DNA of 11,472 nucleotides, taken from UBA1557 sp041675185. Lineage in GTDB: Bacteria > Patescibacteriota > Patescibacteriia > Magasanikbacterales > UBA922. Location: NCBI GenBank assembly GCA_041675185.1, contig JBAYUH010000025.1, positions 1 through 11,472 of the forward strand. The letters are read 5' to 3'. Shown in pieces: positions 1 to 6,044 of this stretch. The notes below the pieces were generated by a model, which saw only the letters and a list, made by a program, of their open reading frames with translations, was not told the origin of the DNA and did not search any database. How positions within the stretch are numbered: position 1 is the first letter of the stretch; each line of letters starts with the position of its first letter. Position numbers and translations under genes: made by a program.

Positions 1-80
1 GGTTTGGTCCGTGGACTAAACTTGCGGCCACCCACCTATTATATTTAGGGGTAGTATTCTAGTACTCTGTCTAGGGTCAA
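1..80 (+). ncRNA. 3' end of a structured RNA, possibly 6S RNA (partial)
   Basis: The window opens inside a non-coding, G+C-richer stretch that ends directly before an intrinsic terminator. A hairpin can be drawn at 3-9 with 14-20 (loop 10-13). The order of elements (GGTCCG, then CTTGCGGCCACCCACCT, then an AGGGGT-type return strand) resembles from memory the 3' half of bacterial 6S RNA, which mimics an open promoter and binds RNA polymerase. The 5' half lies outside the window, so the closing stem cannot be tested. tmRNA, RNase P RNA and SRP RNA were considered and their conserved 3' motifs are not seen. The identity is tentative; that it is a terminated RNA is more secure. Confidence 0.42.
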
Positions 81-86
81 TAAAAG

Positions 87-112
87 AACTCTTTATTTTC
101 AAGAGTTTTTTT
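87..112 (+). terminator. Intrinsic terminator of the upstream RNA
   Basis: A perfect 7-bp stem AACTCTT (87-93) / AAGAGTT (101-107) with a 7-base loop is followed by a T run at 108-112. It ends the RNA that enters from the left edge and lies directly before the next promoter. Confidence 0.85.
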
Positions 113-113
113 G

Positions 114-142
114 TTGTCAAAAAAAGTTTTCAATAGTATAAT
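114..142 (+). promoter_or_regulatory. Sigma70-type promoter for the phosphatase/ABC cluster
   Basis: TTGTCA at 114-119 and TATAAT at 137-142 are separated by 17 bases. A second TATAAT follows at 145-150, so two start points are possible. The leader before the ATG at 171 would be only about 20 bases and A+T-only, without a Shine-Dalgarno sequence. Confidence 0.8.
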
Positions 143-170
143 ACTATAATATTTATATTAAAATAATTTT

Positions 171-1088
171 ATGGTCTTAGAAAGAATTAGAAGTGAAAAA
201 GATACTTCTTGGATAGCGGACAAAAGAATAGAAAAAATTCCGTCTAGTTATCATGGAGAAAAAAGATTGGCAACAGGAGAAGTCGAAAGTACTTCTATTT
301 CAAGTGATAATATTTTGATAGAAATGAGAAGACAATCTAATCCAGAAAGAGAAGACGGTCTTGTCGGTGATAATTATACAATGATTCCAGATTTAGATGT
401 CTATGCTGTTTTTGATGGTGTAAGTTTGTCTTCTAGTGATTCGACTTCTGCTTATGGAGCTAGCAAATTGTTGGAAAAAAAATGGCAACAGTATGCTAAC
501 AAAGAATTAGACAATCTTTCTGTTGAGAAAATTCATGATTTGATGTTAAAAATTGTTCAAGATGTACAAACACGTTTGTGTGAAATAAATAAAATAGAAT
601 CTAGTAATTTCTTGTCTACTTGTAGTATGGTAAAAATTCATCAAGGCTATTGTTTAGTGGTAAGTGTTGGCGATAGTCCTGTTTTTTTGCAAACTGACCA
701 AGGTATAGAACAAATAACTATAGCTCATGATAAGATTAGAGAAGGTACCAAAGACAAAAATGGCAAAAGATTGTCAAGTAATATTGATGAATTTGTTAGT
801 ACAGATTTTCATTTTGACAAAAAAGAATTACAAATAAAACAAAAAAATCCTGGTATTATTAGAAATAATCCTACAAGTTTTCTTGGTAGGAAAGAAGGGT
901 TTGTTGTGGATTTTTATGTTAGACAATTAAAAAAAGGTGATAGGATTTTGTTGGCTAGTGACGGGGCTATGAAAAAAAACAGTAATCTTTCTTTAGATAC
1001 TGAAGATAATTTAAGCAATATGGCAAATAGTTTGGTGGAAGATTTTTCCTCAGATGACGACGCCACTATTTTACTTTTAGGAAATTAA
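171..1088 (+). CDS. PP2C-family (PPM) serine/threonine protein phosphatase
   Basis: A 305-residue cytoplasmic protein with the metal-binding motifs of PPM phosphatases, which remove phosphate from Ser/Thr using two Mn/Mg ions. Visible motifs are GDN (66-68), in the place of the first metal Asp; VFDGV with D82-G83; VGDSPVFL (166-173); LLASDG with D264; and DDDATILLL (295-303), matching the final metal Asp. Residues 1-60 and the charged stretch at 185-225 are variable additions. There is no membrane segment or kinase in the window. The start is the only ATG in frame near the promoter at 114-142. It is followed after 7 bases by a small gene and then by an ABC exporter, so it may be co-transcribed with them. 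The substrate is unknown. Confidence 0.9.
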   Translation: MVLERIRSEKDTSWIADKRIEKIPSSYHGEKRLATGEVESTSISSDNILIEMRRQSNPEREDGLVGDNYTMIPDLDVYAVFDGVSLSSSDSTSAYGASKLLEKKWQQYANKELDNLSVEKIHDLMLKIVQDVQTRLCEINKIESSNFLSTCSMVKIHQGYCLVVSVGDSPVFLQTDQGIEQITIAHDKIREGTKDKNGKRLSSNIDEFVSTDFHFDKKELQIKQKNPGIIRNNPTSFLGRKEGFVVDFYVRQLKKGDRILLASDGAMKKNSNLSLDTEDNLSNMANSLVEDFSSDDDATILLLGN

Positions 1089-1095
1089 TTTTTTT

Positions 1096-1455
1096 ATGTC
1101 ACAAAATTTACCTATCAATTTGTCTGGTTCTAGTTTATCAAAATCTCAGATATCGGCACATGCTCAAGATTTTTCTACTTCTCAGTTGAGACAGAAGAAA
1201 GATACTCTTGGTGTCAAAACCTCAATGGAAAAAGTCCTAAAAGGAACAAGAGAATTTGGTCCAACATCTTCTATTTCTAGAATAGGACAAGTAAATAATT
1301 CAGCAAGTACTTCAGTAAGTCATCGAGATGCTAATGATGTATTATTAGAGGATGATGACAAGATTCATGATGAAATTAGAGATAGACTTAGATACAAACA
1401 TATCAGACAAATGATGAAAGAAAAAAAGAATAATACAAATAATGACAAAAAATAA
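1096..1455 (+). CDS. Small disordered hypothetical protein
   Basis: A 119-residue protein that I do not recognise. The first 80 residues are rich in Ser, Thr, Gln and Asn and look disordered. Residues 83-119 are strongly charged: an acidic patch (LEDDDK), then a basic helix-like run (DRLRYKHIRQMMKEKK) and an Asn/Lys tail. No signal peptide, membrane segment or cysteine is seen. It sits 7 bases after the phosphatase and 2 bases before the ABC ATPase, so the three genes look like one transcription unit. The Ser/Thr-rich composition beside a PP2C phosphatase would suit a phosphorylated partner or substrate, but that is only an inference from position. Confidence 0.7.
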   Translation: MSQNLPINLSGSSLSKSQISAHAQDFSTSQLRQKKDTLGVKTSMEKVLKGTREFGPTSSISRIGQVNNSASTSVSHRDANDVLLEDDDKIHDEIRDRLRYKHIRQMMKEKKNNTNNDKK

Positions 1456-1457
1456 CT

Positions 1458-2372
1458 ATGAATATTATAGAAATAAAAAATTTGACCAAAGAATATGAAG
1501 GTGGTGCCAAAGCTTTGAAAAAAATTAATTTGGAAATAAAAAAAGGTGAATTATTTGCTTTACTTGGTCCAAATGGAGCTGGTAAAACTACACTTATCAA
1601 TATTATTTGCGGTTTGGTAAATCCTAGTAGTGGAGAAGTTACTATTGATGGTTTTGATATTATAAAAGATTATCGCAAAGCTCGCTCGTTAGTTTCTCTT
1701 GTTCCACAAGAAATTCAGCTTGACCCTTTTATAACTGTCAAACAAACTTTGGAATTTTCTAGGGGATTTTTTGGAAAGACCAAAAACTCAGAATTAATCA
1801 GAGAAATTTTAGAAGATTTGTCTTTGTGGGATAAAAAAGATATTCAAGTTAGACAACTGTCTGGTGGTATGAAAAGGCGGGTACTAATTGCCAAAGCTTT
1901 GATGAATGAACCTTCTGTACTCTTTCTTGATGAACCAACAGCTGGAGTAGATGTAGAGCTTCGTCGTGATATGTGGAAATTTATTGCCAAAATAAAAAAA
2001 CAAGGTGCCACAATTATTTTGACTACACATTATTTGGAAGAAGCTGAAGAAATGGCTGATAGAGTTGGAATAATTGATAAAGGTGAATTGAAAATGATTG
2101 AAAACAAAGAAGCTTTGATGAAAAAAATGGGTAAGAGACAATTGATTATAAGTTTGAAAAATAAATTGGAAATTTTACCAAATGAATTTAAAAAAGAATA
2201 TATTAGTCTCTCAGGTGATAAACAAAATTTGTTGGTAAATTATGGTAATGATTATAATTTGGATATAGCTGATTTGATGCAAATTTTGAAAAATAATAAT
2301 ATTGCAATTGGTGATATTGTTACCAAGCAGAGTTCTTTGGAAGATATCTTCATAGACCTTATTAATAAATAG
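1458..2372 (+). CDS. ABC transporter ATP-binding protein (DrrA/NatA-type exporter)
   Basis: A 304-residue ATPase subunit of an ABC-2 type exporter. All nucleotide-binding motifs are present in order: Walker A GPNGAGKTT (37-45), Q-loop Gln84, signature LSGGM (134-138), Walker B LFLDEP (155-160), a D-loop Asp (165), and the switch His191 in TTHYLEEAE. Residues 220-304 form the C-terminal extension typical of DrrA/CcmA-like subunits. Two copies would pair with the permease encoded downstream at 2524-3285 and power export of lipid, polysaccharide, drug or peptide; the cargo cannot be read from the sequence. The gap to the permease is unusually long (151 bp) and filled by repeats. Confidence 0.95.
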   Translation: MNIIEIKNLTKEYEGGAKALKKINLEIKKGELFALLGPNGAGKTTLINIICGLVNPSSGEVTIDGFDIIKDYRKARSLVSLVPQEIQLDPFITVKQTLEFSRGFFGKTKNSELIREILEDLSLWDKKDIQVRQLSGGMKRRVLIAKALMNEPSVLFLDEPTAGVDVELRRDMWKFIAKIKKQGATIILTTHYLEEAEEMADRVGIIDKGELKMIENKEALMKKMGKRQLIISLKNKLEILPNEFKKEYISLSGDKQNLLVNYGNDYNLDIADLMQILKNNNIAIGDIVTKQSSLEDIFIDLINK

Positions 2373-2391
2373 AAGTTATATCGCTACGTTT

Positions 2392-2454
2392 GTTGTAAAT
2401 GTTGTAAGTGTTCTAAGTGTTGTAGTTGTTATAGTTGTTGAAATTGTTGTAAAC
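2392..2454 (+). repeat. 9-bp tandem array, forward, 7 degenerate units
   Basis: Seven consecutive units of exactly 9 bp, all beginning GTT and most reading GTTGTAA plus two variable bases (for example GTTGTAAGT at 2401-2409). The phase is kept without a slip over 63 bp. It lies between the ABC ATPase and permease genes and faces an opposing array at 2463-2515. TTGTTGTAA (2444-2452) and TTACAACAA (2465-2473) form a 9-bp hairpin at the junction. Confidence 0.85.
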
Positions 2455-2462
2455 GATAAATC

Positions 2463-2523
2463 AATTACAACAAACAAAGTGATTCAACATCTAGAACATT
2501 TATAACACTTAAAACATTTTTAT
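2463..2523 (-). repeat. 9-bp tandem array, reverse orientation, abutting permease start
   Basis: Units ending in AAC, such as ATTTATAAC (2498-2506) and ACTTAAAAC (2507-2515), are reverse complements of the unit type in the preceding array. Four units are in strict 9-bp phase from 2480 to 2515; the two before are off by one base. A remnant at 2516-2523 runs straight into the permease ATG at 2524. With 2392-2454 it makes an imperfect palindrome of about 130 bp. Confidence 0.75.
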
Positions 2524-3285
2524 ATGAATTGGATTGGATTTTTTACAATTTACAAAAAAGAAATGGTGCGCACTTTTCGTGTACCTTTGCAAACTATTTT
2601 TTCACCAGTTATCACTACAGCTTTGTACTTTGTAGTTTTTGGTAGTGCTATTGGTTCACGAATTGCCGTCGGCGGGGGAGTTAGCTATGCTCAATTTATT
2701 GTTCCCGGACTTATTATGATGTCGCTATTGTCTAGTAGTTTGTCAGCATCTTCAAGTGGAATATATTTTCCGAAGTTTACTGGTACAATTTATGAATTAC
2801 TTTCAGCGCCACTTTCTTATTTGGAAATTACTCTTGGTTACACTTTAGCAGCCACAACCAGAGCAATGTTGATTGCCACAATTATTTATATTGTGTCATT
2901 ATTTTTTACACCAGTACCTGTTTTACACCCTTTTGTAGCAATATTATTTATTTTTTTAACTGCTTTTACTTTTGCAATGTTTGGTTTTATTATTGGACTT
3001 TTGTCAGACACATTTGAGAAATTAAATATTTTTCCAACTTTTGTAATTACACCTTTATCTTTTTTGGGTGGAGTATTCTACTCCGTAGATATGTTGCCAG
3101 GAATTTGGCACAAAATATCTTATGTCAATCCAATTGTCTATATGATCAATGGTTTGCGTTGGAGTTTTTTTGAAAGTTCAGCTGTCAGCCCTCTAGTTAG
3201 TGTTGGAATTATTGGAGTTTTTCTTTTTGTTTGTTTGGTATTTTTGTGGAGAATATTTAAAACGGGATATAAAATAAAAACGTAG
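2524..3285 (+). CDS. ABC-2 type transporter permease
   Basis: A 253-residue inner-membrane protein of the ABC-2 exporter family, with about six hydrophobic segments near residues 24-44, 56-78, 105-128, 135-160, 169-189 and 227-246. The N-terminal amphipathic stretch (TIYKKEMVRTFR) and the late PLSFLGGVFYSVDMLP and NPIVYMINGLR motifs are typical. It would form the membrane channel for the ATPase at 1458-2372. The ATG directly follows a 9-bp repeat array, with no Shine-Dalgarno sequence and no separate promoter that I can see, so expression probably depends on read-through from the ATPase gene. The stop codon TAG lies inside a hairpin repeat at 3282-3309. Confidence 0.92.
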   Translation: MNWIGFFTIYKKEMVRTFRVPLQTIFSPVITTALYFVVFGSAIGSRIAVGGGVSYAQFIVPGLIMMSLLSSSLSASSSGIYFPKFTGTIYELLSAPLSYLEITLGYTLAATTRAMLIATIIYIVSLFFTPVPVLHPFVAILFIFLTAFTFAMFGFIIGLLSDTFEKLNIFPTFVITPLSFLGGVFYSVDMLPGIWHKISYVNPIVYMINGLRWSFFESSAVSPLVSVGIIGVFLFVCLVFLWRIFKTGYKIKT

Positions 3286-3309
3286 AGACACATTGCCATG
3301 TGTTTCTAC
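3282..3309. repeat. 12-bp-stem palindromic hairpin over the permease stop codon
   Basis: GTAGAGACACAT (3282-3293) pairs with ATGTGTTTCTAC (3298-3309) through 12 pairs, one of them G-U, around the loop TGCC. There is no T run, so it is not itself a terminator. It resembles the GTAGAGACAC-type palindromic intergenic repeats found in several bacterial groups. It overlaps the TAG stop at 3283-3285. Confidence 0.7.
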
Positions 3310-3322
3310 TGGTTAGAAAACA

Positions 3323-3348
3323 AAAAACGTCCTATATAGGACGTTTTT
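3323..3348. terminator. Bidirectional intrinsic terminator
   Basis: A perfect 26-bp palindrome (AAAAACGTCCTAT and its complement) has A and T runs at both ends, so it can end the ABC transcript on the plus strand and the rpmB transcript on the minus strand. It lies between the two converging genes. Confidence 0.88.
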
Positions 3349-3358
3349 ATTTTGAGGT

Positions 3359-3532
3359 TTAAGCAGTCATTTCAGCAAATTTCTTGGTAATAGTTCTTCG
3401 ACATTTTGTACAAACCAAGTGATTATCAAGTTTTTGTAAGTTTGGTTTTTGACGGCGAATAGTTTTTACTTTTGAGTGACTTCTATTAGCAGCTTTTTTT
3501 GAGCCCTTTAGGCAAATTTCACATCTTGGCAT
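3359..3532 (-). CDS. rpmB: 50S ribosomal protein L28 (zinc-type)
   Basis: A 57-residue minus-strand gene beginning MPRCEICLKGSKKAANRSHS. It matches L28: the N-terminal C-x2-C (Cys4, Cys7), the SHS followed by a basic stretch KVKTIRRQKPNLQ (21-33), and a second C-x2-C (Cys41, Cys44) in LVCTKCRRTITK. The four cysteines would bind one zinc ion, as in the C+ form of this protein. L28 binds 23S rRNA near the E site in the 50S subunit. The length is normal for compact bacterial L28. It has its own near-consensus promoter at 3579-3607 (minus) and ends at the shared terminator 3323-3348, so it is a single-gene unit. There is no Shine-Dalgarno sequence; its leader is A+T-rich. Confidence 0.93.
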   Translation of the reverse strand: MPRCEICLKGSKKAANRSHSKVKTIRRQKPNLQKLDNHLVCTKCRRTITKKFAEMTA

Positions 3533-3559
3533 ATAAAAATTTTAGAAATTTAGTGATAC

Positions 3560-3588
3560 TTGTTATTAGATGATTCATATAGTACAAT
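3560..3588 (+). promoter_or_regulatory. Promoter for the four-helix-bundle gene (overlaps the rpmB promoter)
   Basis: TTGTTA (3560-3565) and TACAAT (3583-3588) are separated by 17 bases. The -10 hexamer overlaps that of the minus-strand rpmB promoter by two bases (3583-3584). The start point would be near 3595, putting the 9-bp array into the 5' leader. Confidence 0.6.
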
Positions 3589-3607
3589 ATGTTTATGTAT
3601 TTGTCAA
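3579..3607 (-). promoter_or_regulatory. Promoter of rpmB
   Basis: On the minus strand, TTGACA (3607-3602) is followed after 17 bases by TACTAT (3584-3579). The leader to the rpmB ATG at 3532 is about 40 bases. The -35 element touches the outer edge of the 9-bp array that begins at 3607. Confidence 0.8.
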
Positions 3608-3660
3608 GTGAAAAGGCTTGAAAGGCCTGAAATGCTGGAAAAGCTTGAAAGGCTCTTAAT
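3607..3660 (+). repeat. 9-bp array, left arm of an inverted pair around the four-helix-bundle gene
   Basis: Units of 9 bp of the type GCTTGAAAG (3616-3624 and 3643-3651), GCCTGAAAT and GCTGGAAAA, in unbroken phase. Bases 3630-3654 are the exact reverse complement of 4044-4068 (25 of 25). Beyond that, the match continues imperfectly over about nine more bases toward the outside (two mismatches). Confidence 0.88.
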
Positions 3661-3663
3661 TTT

Positions 3664-3670
3664 AGGAGGA
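3664..3670 (+). promoter_or_regulatory. Strong Shine-Dalgarno sequence
   Basis: AGGAGGA lies 5 bases before the ATG at 3676. It is the only full-strength ribosome binding site in the window and fixes the start of the four-helix-bundle gene. Confidence 0.85.
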
Positions 3671-3675
3671 AATTT

Positions 3676-4029
<354 letters not shown>

Positions 4030-4034
4030 GTAAA

Positions 4035-4079
4035 AGCATTTTAAGCCTTTCAAGCTTTTCCAGCATTTTAAGCCTTTAA
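4035..4079 (-). repeat. 9-bp array, right arm of the inverted pair
   Basis: Five exact 9-bp steps, all starting AGC: AGCATTTTA twice (4035-4043, 4062-4070), AGCCTTTCA, AGCTTTTCC and AGCCTTTAA. Bases 4044-4068 are the perfect complement of 3630-3654. The array starts 5 bases after the four-helix-bundle stop and ends 3 bases before the M50 ATG at 4083. Confidence 0.88.
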
Positions 4080-4082
4080 CTT

Positions 4083-4724
4083 ATGGACATAATTTCAATG
4101 ATTTTTTTTCTCGTCGTGGTTGTTATTTCAGCTATTATTCATGAATATTCTCATGGTTGGACAGCTGATATGCTTGGTGATCCGACAGCTCGTTATGCTG
4201 GAAGACTTACTCTCAATCCAAAAGCTCATGTAGATTTGTTTGGCACGTTCCTCATGCCACTGGTTTTGTTTTTGATGACTGCACCTACTGGCCATCCTTT
4301 TCTTTTTGCTTCAGCCAAACCAGTACCATACAATCCTTACAATTTGAAAAATCAAAAATGGGGACCAGTGCTTGTGGCTCTAGCTGGACCATTGTCCAAT
4401 TTGGCTTTGGCTTTTGTTTTTGGTTTGCTTATTAGATTTATACCAGTTACTAACCAATTTTTGGCCAACATGGTCGGACTGTTTTCTATCATTGTTTACG
4501 CCAATGTCTTGTTGGCTGTTTTCAATCTTATGCCAATTCCACCACTTGATGGTTCAAAAGTTTTATATGCTGTTTTGCCAGATTCAATGTGGAAGGTGAA
4601 GCAAATTTTGGAACAGTATGGTTTGTTTATTTTGATTGCTTTTATTTTCTTATTTTCTAATATTCTTACTCCTATTATTTCCTTTGTTTTTAATTTGTTT
4701 GTGGGTGGTGGAGGAATGTTTTAG
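4083..4724 (+). CDS. M50 / site-2 protease family membrane metalloprotease
   Basis: A 213-residue integral membrane zinc protease. The HExxH zinc motif is H20-E21-Y-S-H24 in the first membrane segment, and the third ligand lies in NLMPIPPLDG (148-157, Asp156). Hydrophobic segments are near 2-22, 52-68, 95-120, 127-147 and 178-206. It lacks a PDZ domain and matches the compact YwhC-like branch rather than RseP. Such enzymes cut substrate proteins inside the membrane; the target here is unknown. The start ATG lies just after a 9-bp repeat array, with no Shine-Dalgarno sequence. It may be co-transcribed with the four-helix-bundle gene, since no promoter is seen in the 53-bp gap. The terminator at 4784-4813 closes the unit. 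Confidence 0.92.
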   Translation: MDIISMIFFLVVVVISAIIHEYSHGWTADMLGDPTARYAGRLTLNPKAHVDLFGTFLMPLVLFLMTAPTGHPFLFASAKPVPYNPYNLKNQKWGPVLVALAGPLSNLALAFVFGLLIRFIPVTNQFLANMVGLFSIIVYANVLLAVFNLMPIPPLDGSKVLYAVLPDSMWKVKQILEQYGLFILIAFIFLFSNILTPIISFVFNLFVGGGGMF

Positions 4725-4732
4725 AGCATTGA

Positions 4733-4751
4733 TCCACCCAAGGCGGACAAG
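4733..4751. repeat. Copy 1 of a dispersed TCCGCC-CAA-GGCGGA repeat
   Basis: These 19 bases match 10615-10633 at 17 positions. The core is a 6-bp stem and CAA loop (one stem pair is lost in this copy by G to A at 4736). It lies just after the M50 stop. Confidence 0.6.
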
Positions 4752-4754
4752 TTT

Positions 4755-4796
4755 CACTGATTGAAAAAAGATTACACTGATACAAAAAACAGATTA
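4755..4796. repeat. CACTGAT...GATTA direct repeat, two units
   Basis: Two units begin CACTGAT and end GATTA (4755-4774 and 4775-4796, 20 and 22 bases), with an A-rich middle. A similar pair lies at 6529-6568 between rpsL and rpsG. The second unit merges into the terminator palindrome. Confidence 0.6.
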
Positions 4797-4813
4797 AATT
4801 TAATCTGTTTTTT
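4784..4813. terminator. Intrinsic terminator after the M50 gene
   Basis: A perfect 30-bp palindrome (AAAAAACAGATTAAA and its complement) ends in six T's at 4808-4813. It closes the four-helix-bundle/M50 unit and separates it from the next promoter. Confidence 0.88.
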
Positions 4814-4850
4814 GTGGTATATCAAATTATAAATTATATGTGGTGTAGTA

Positions 4851-4878
4851 TTGACAAATTGAAAAAAAGTAGTATCAT
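4851..4878 (+). promoter_or_regulatory. Promoter of the 14-residue-repeat gene
   Basis: A perfect TTGACA (4851-4856) and TATCAT (4873-4878) are separated by 16 bases. The leader to the ATG at 4954 is about 70 bases. Confidence 0.75.
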
Positions 4879-4953
4879 TTTCAACCTAGTTCATTAAAAT
4901 ATAATTTGAAAATTAAGAGGGGTGTTGAAAAAACAAAACAAAAGGAATACGTC

Positions 4954-5430
4954 ATGATGTCTTTTCCGTCTGTCGATGTCAATGATACCATCCGTAACAT
5001 GGTGTTGGCTGGTAAGAGCCTTTGGGACATTGTAAAATGTCTTTTAGGTTCTGGTGTTTTACCTGTGGAGGTTGTAAAAGGTCTCAAGGATTGTAAACGT
5101 GGTGTTGGAATATACACCATGATTCATTTGATGCGTATGTACAACCATAAGGAGTACGTGGTTGTCGACGCTCTGTTGAAGAATGATTACAGTCTTCTTG
5201 AGATTGTATTGAATCTCAAACTGCAAGACATGAGAATCTTCAAGATTGTGGAAGCTATGCAACTTGCAGGTTGTTCTCCAAAGGAAATGGTGGATGCACT
5301 GGTGCAGAACCATTACAAATCCAGAGAGGTTGTAAATACCTTGGAGTCTATAGGCCTCTACAATTCGGAAATAGATCACGCCTTCAAGGCTAGTGGTCAT
5401 ATCAGGAAAGAGGTCGTCGAGTTGTTGTGA
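4954..5430 (+). CDS. Hypothetical protein built of 14-residue helical repeats
   Basis: A 158-residue protein of unknown family. From residue 13 to the end it is a run of about ten repeats of 14 residues with the pattern V-x-x-[LM]-x5-[SP]-x2-E-[IV]; clear copies are 71-84, 85-98, 99-112, 113-126, 127-140 and 141-154, and one N-terminal repeat has 15. Each probably makes a short amphipathic helix and turn, giving a small solenoid for binding a partner. There is no signal peptide or membrane segment. The start is chosen at ATG 4954 (or 4957), since AAAGGA at 4941-4946 is a well-placed ribosome binding site; an upstream TTG at 4906 is open but less likely. Codon use is unusual: 7 of 10 Glu codons are GAG, against 2 of 12 in the first 120 codons of fusA. 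This suggests a different origin. Confidence 0.82.
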   Translation: MMSFPSVDVNDTIRNMVLAGKSLWDIVKCLLGSGVLPVEVVKGLKDCKRGVGIYTMIHLMRMYNHKEYVVVDALLKNDYSLLEIVLNLKLQDMRIFKIVEAMQLAGCSPKEMVDALVQNHYKSREVVNTLESIGLYNSEIDHAFKASGHIRKEVVELL

Positions 5431-5437
5431 TGTATCT

Positions 5438-5465
5438 GGGAGGAGAAATTCAACACTTCACTCCC
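5438..5465. terminator. Possible weak terminator between converging genes
   Basis: GGGAG (5438-5442) can pair with CTCCC (5461-5465) across an 18-base loop. The following bases on the plus strand are only moderately T-rich. It lies between the stop codons of the converging repeat-protein and DUF2164 genes. Confidence 0.35.
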
Positions 5466-5480
5466 TCTTAGTTTTCAAGG

Positions 5481-5738
5481 TTAGTTATTTTGTTTTAGTA
5501 AATCTATATCTAGGTCAAAATCTTCAAAACGTTTTTTTAAGGTAAGTTTAGCATCTTCTAGACCTTTGTTGTAAATATTTTGAGCAAAATTTTCCAAGAA
5601 AAAATCTAAAAATTCTTCAGCGGCAATCATACCAATTTCTTCATCTTTTTGTTCTGCAAAAAAAGTAATTATTTTTTCAATATAATGTTTTCTATTTTCT
5701 TTGGGAATTATATCCCATTGTTTTTTTATTTTTGTCAT
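5481..5738 (-). CDS. DUF2164 family protein
   Basis: An 85-residue soluble protein matching the DUF2164 family. The N-terminal half (KENRKHYIEKIITFFAEQKDEEIG, with a conserved Glu-Glu-Ile-Gly near 33-36) leads into the family's hallmark AAEEFLDFFLENFAQNIYNKGLEDAK (39-64) and a charged tail. The function of the family is not established; it is a small, mostly helical protein. Its length is normal for the family. It reads away from the str operon and has its own minus-strand promoter (5759-5787) with TTGAGA and TATAGT at 17-base spacing. No Shine-Dalgarno sequence is visible before the ATG. It converges on the 14-residue-repeat gene. Confidence 0.88.
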   Translation of the reverse strand: MTKIKKQWDIIPKENRKHYIEKIITFFAEQKDEEIGMIAAEEFLDFFLENFAQNIYNKGLEDAKLTLKKRFEDFDLDIDLLKQNN

Positions 5739-5758
5739 ATTTTATTTGAAGTGAATAT

Positions 5759-5787
5759 ACTATATCAAATATTTGGTAGCCTCTCAA
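5759..5787 (-). promoter_or_regulatory. Promoter of the DUF2164 gene
   Basis: On the minus strand TTGAGA (5787-5782) and TATAGT (5764-5759) are 17 bases apart, with the ATG about 20 bases beyond the -10. Confidence 0.7.
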
Positions 5788-5836
5788 GACTTTTGTTTAT
5801 TTTAATTTTTTTATTTGTGTCATCATTACTATCTAC

Positions 5837-5865
5837 TTGACATTTTTTTTAAAATAGTATATATT
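5837..5865 (+). promoter_or_regulatory. Promoter of the str operon / leader RNA
   Basis: A perfect TTGACA (5837-5842) and TATATT (5860-5865) have a 17-base spacer made mostly of T and A. The predicted start is near 5872, about 220 bases before the rpsL ATG, leaving a long leader. Confidence 0.85.
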
Positions 5866-5871
5866 ATTCAA

Positions 5872-6016
5872 GCTCTTAATTGAGTAACCAGACGTAGTAT
5901 CTTTCTGTATCCAGAGAGAGAAGACGTCCCTGAAAAAGGGAACAACGCTTTGGAAGAAATAATTTTATCAAAAAATTATATTTTCTAAATTTGATTCCCA
6001 GAAACGGGAATTTTTT
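5872..6016 (+). ncRNA. Structured leader RNA upstream of rpsL, ending in a terminator
   Basis: Between the promoter and a complete intrinsic terminator lie about 145 bases without an open frame but with clear structure. Hairpins are TCTTTCTG (5900-5907) with CAGAGAGA (5912-5919), loop TATC; CCCT (5928-5931) with AGGG (5937-5940); ATAATTTT (5959-5966) with AAAATTAT (5972-5979); and the terminator stem 5994-6011. The repeated AGACGT (5890-5895, 5922-5927) could support alternative pairing. It is either a cis-acting attenuator of the ribosomal operon or a separate small RNA. I do not recognise a known riboswitch class. Confidence 0.6.
5994..6016 (+). terminator. Terminator/attenuator in the str leader
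   Basis: ATTCCC (5994-5999) pairs with GGGAAT (6006-6011), followed by T's to 6016. It stands between the operon promoter and rpsL with no second promoter visible after it, so rpsL transcription must read through it. Confidence 0.75.
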
Positions 6017-6044
6017 ATTAATAAATGTTTGCGCAGTTTACTGG

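Noticed and set aside
1403..1600. Minus-strand ORFs within the ABC ATPase, rpsG and fusA genes
   Set aside because: They are shadows of strongly supported plus-strand genes and have low-complexity translations.
2392..2523. CRISPR-like repeats
   Set aside because: Units are 9 bp and contiguous without spacers, and no cas gene is nearby.
3282..3309. Terminator at the permease stop
   Set aside because: The hairpin lacks a T run; the real terminator is the palindrome at 3323-3348.
4906..4953. TTG start extending the 14-residue-repeat protein by 16 residues
   Set aside because: A Shine-Dalgarno sequence (AAAGGA, 4941-4946) is well placed for ATG 4954, and the extension lacks the repeat pattern.
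5649..5840. 63-residue plus-strand ORF over the DUF2164 start
   Set aside because: It is antisense to DUF2164 and overlaps its promoter; it is Phe/Leu-rich only because of A+T-rich DNA.
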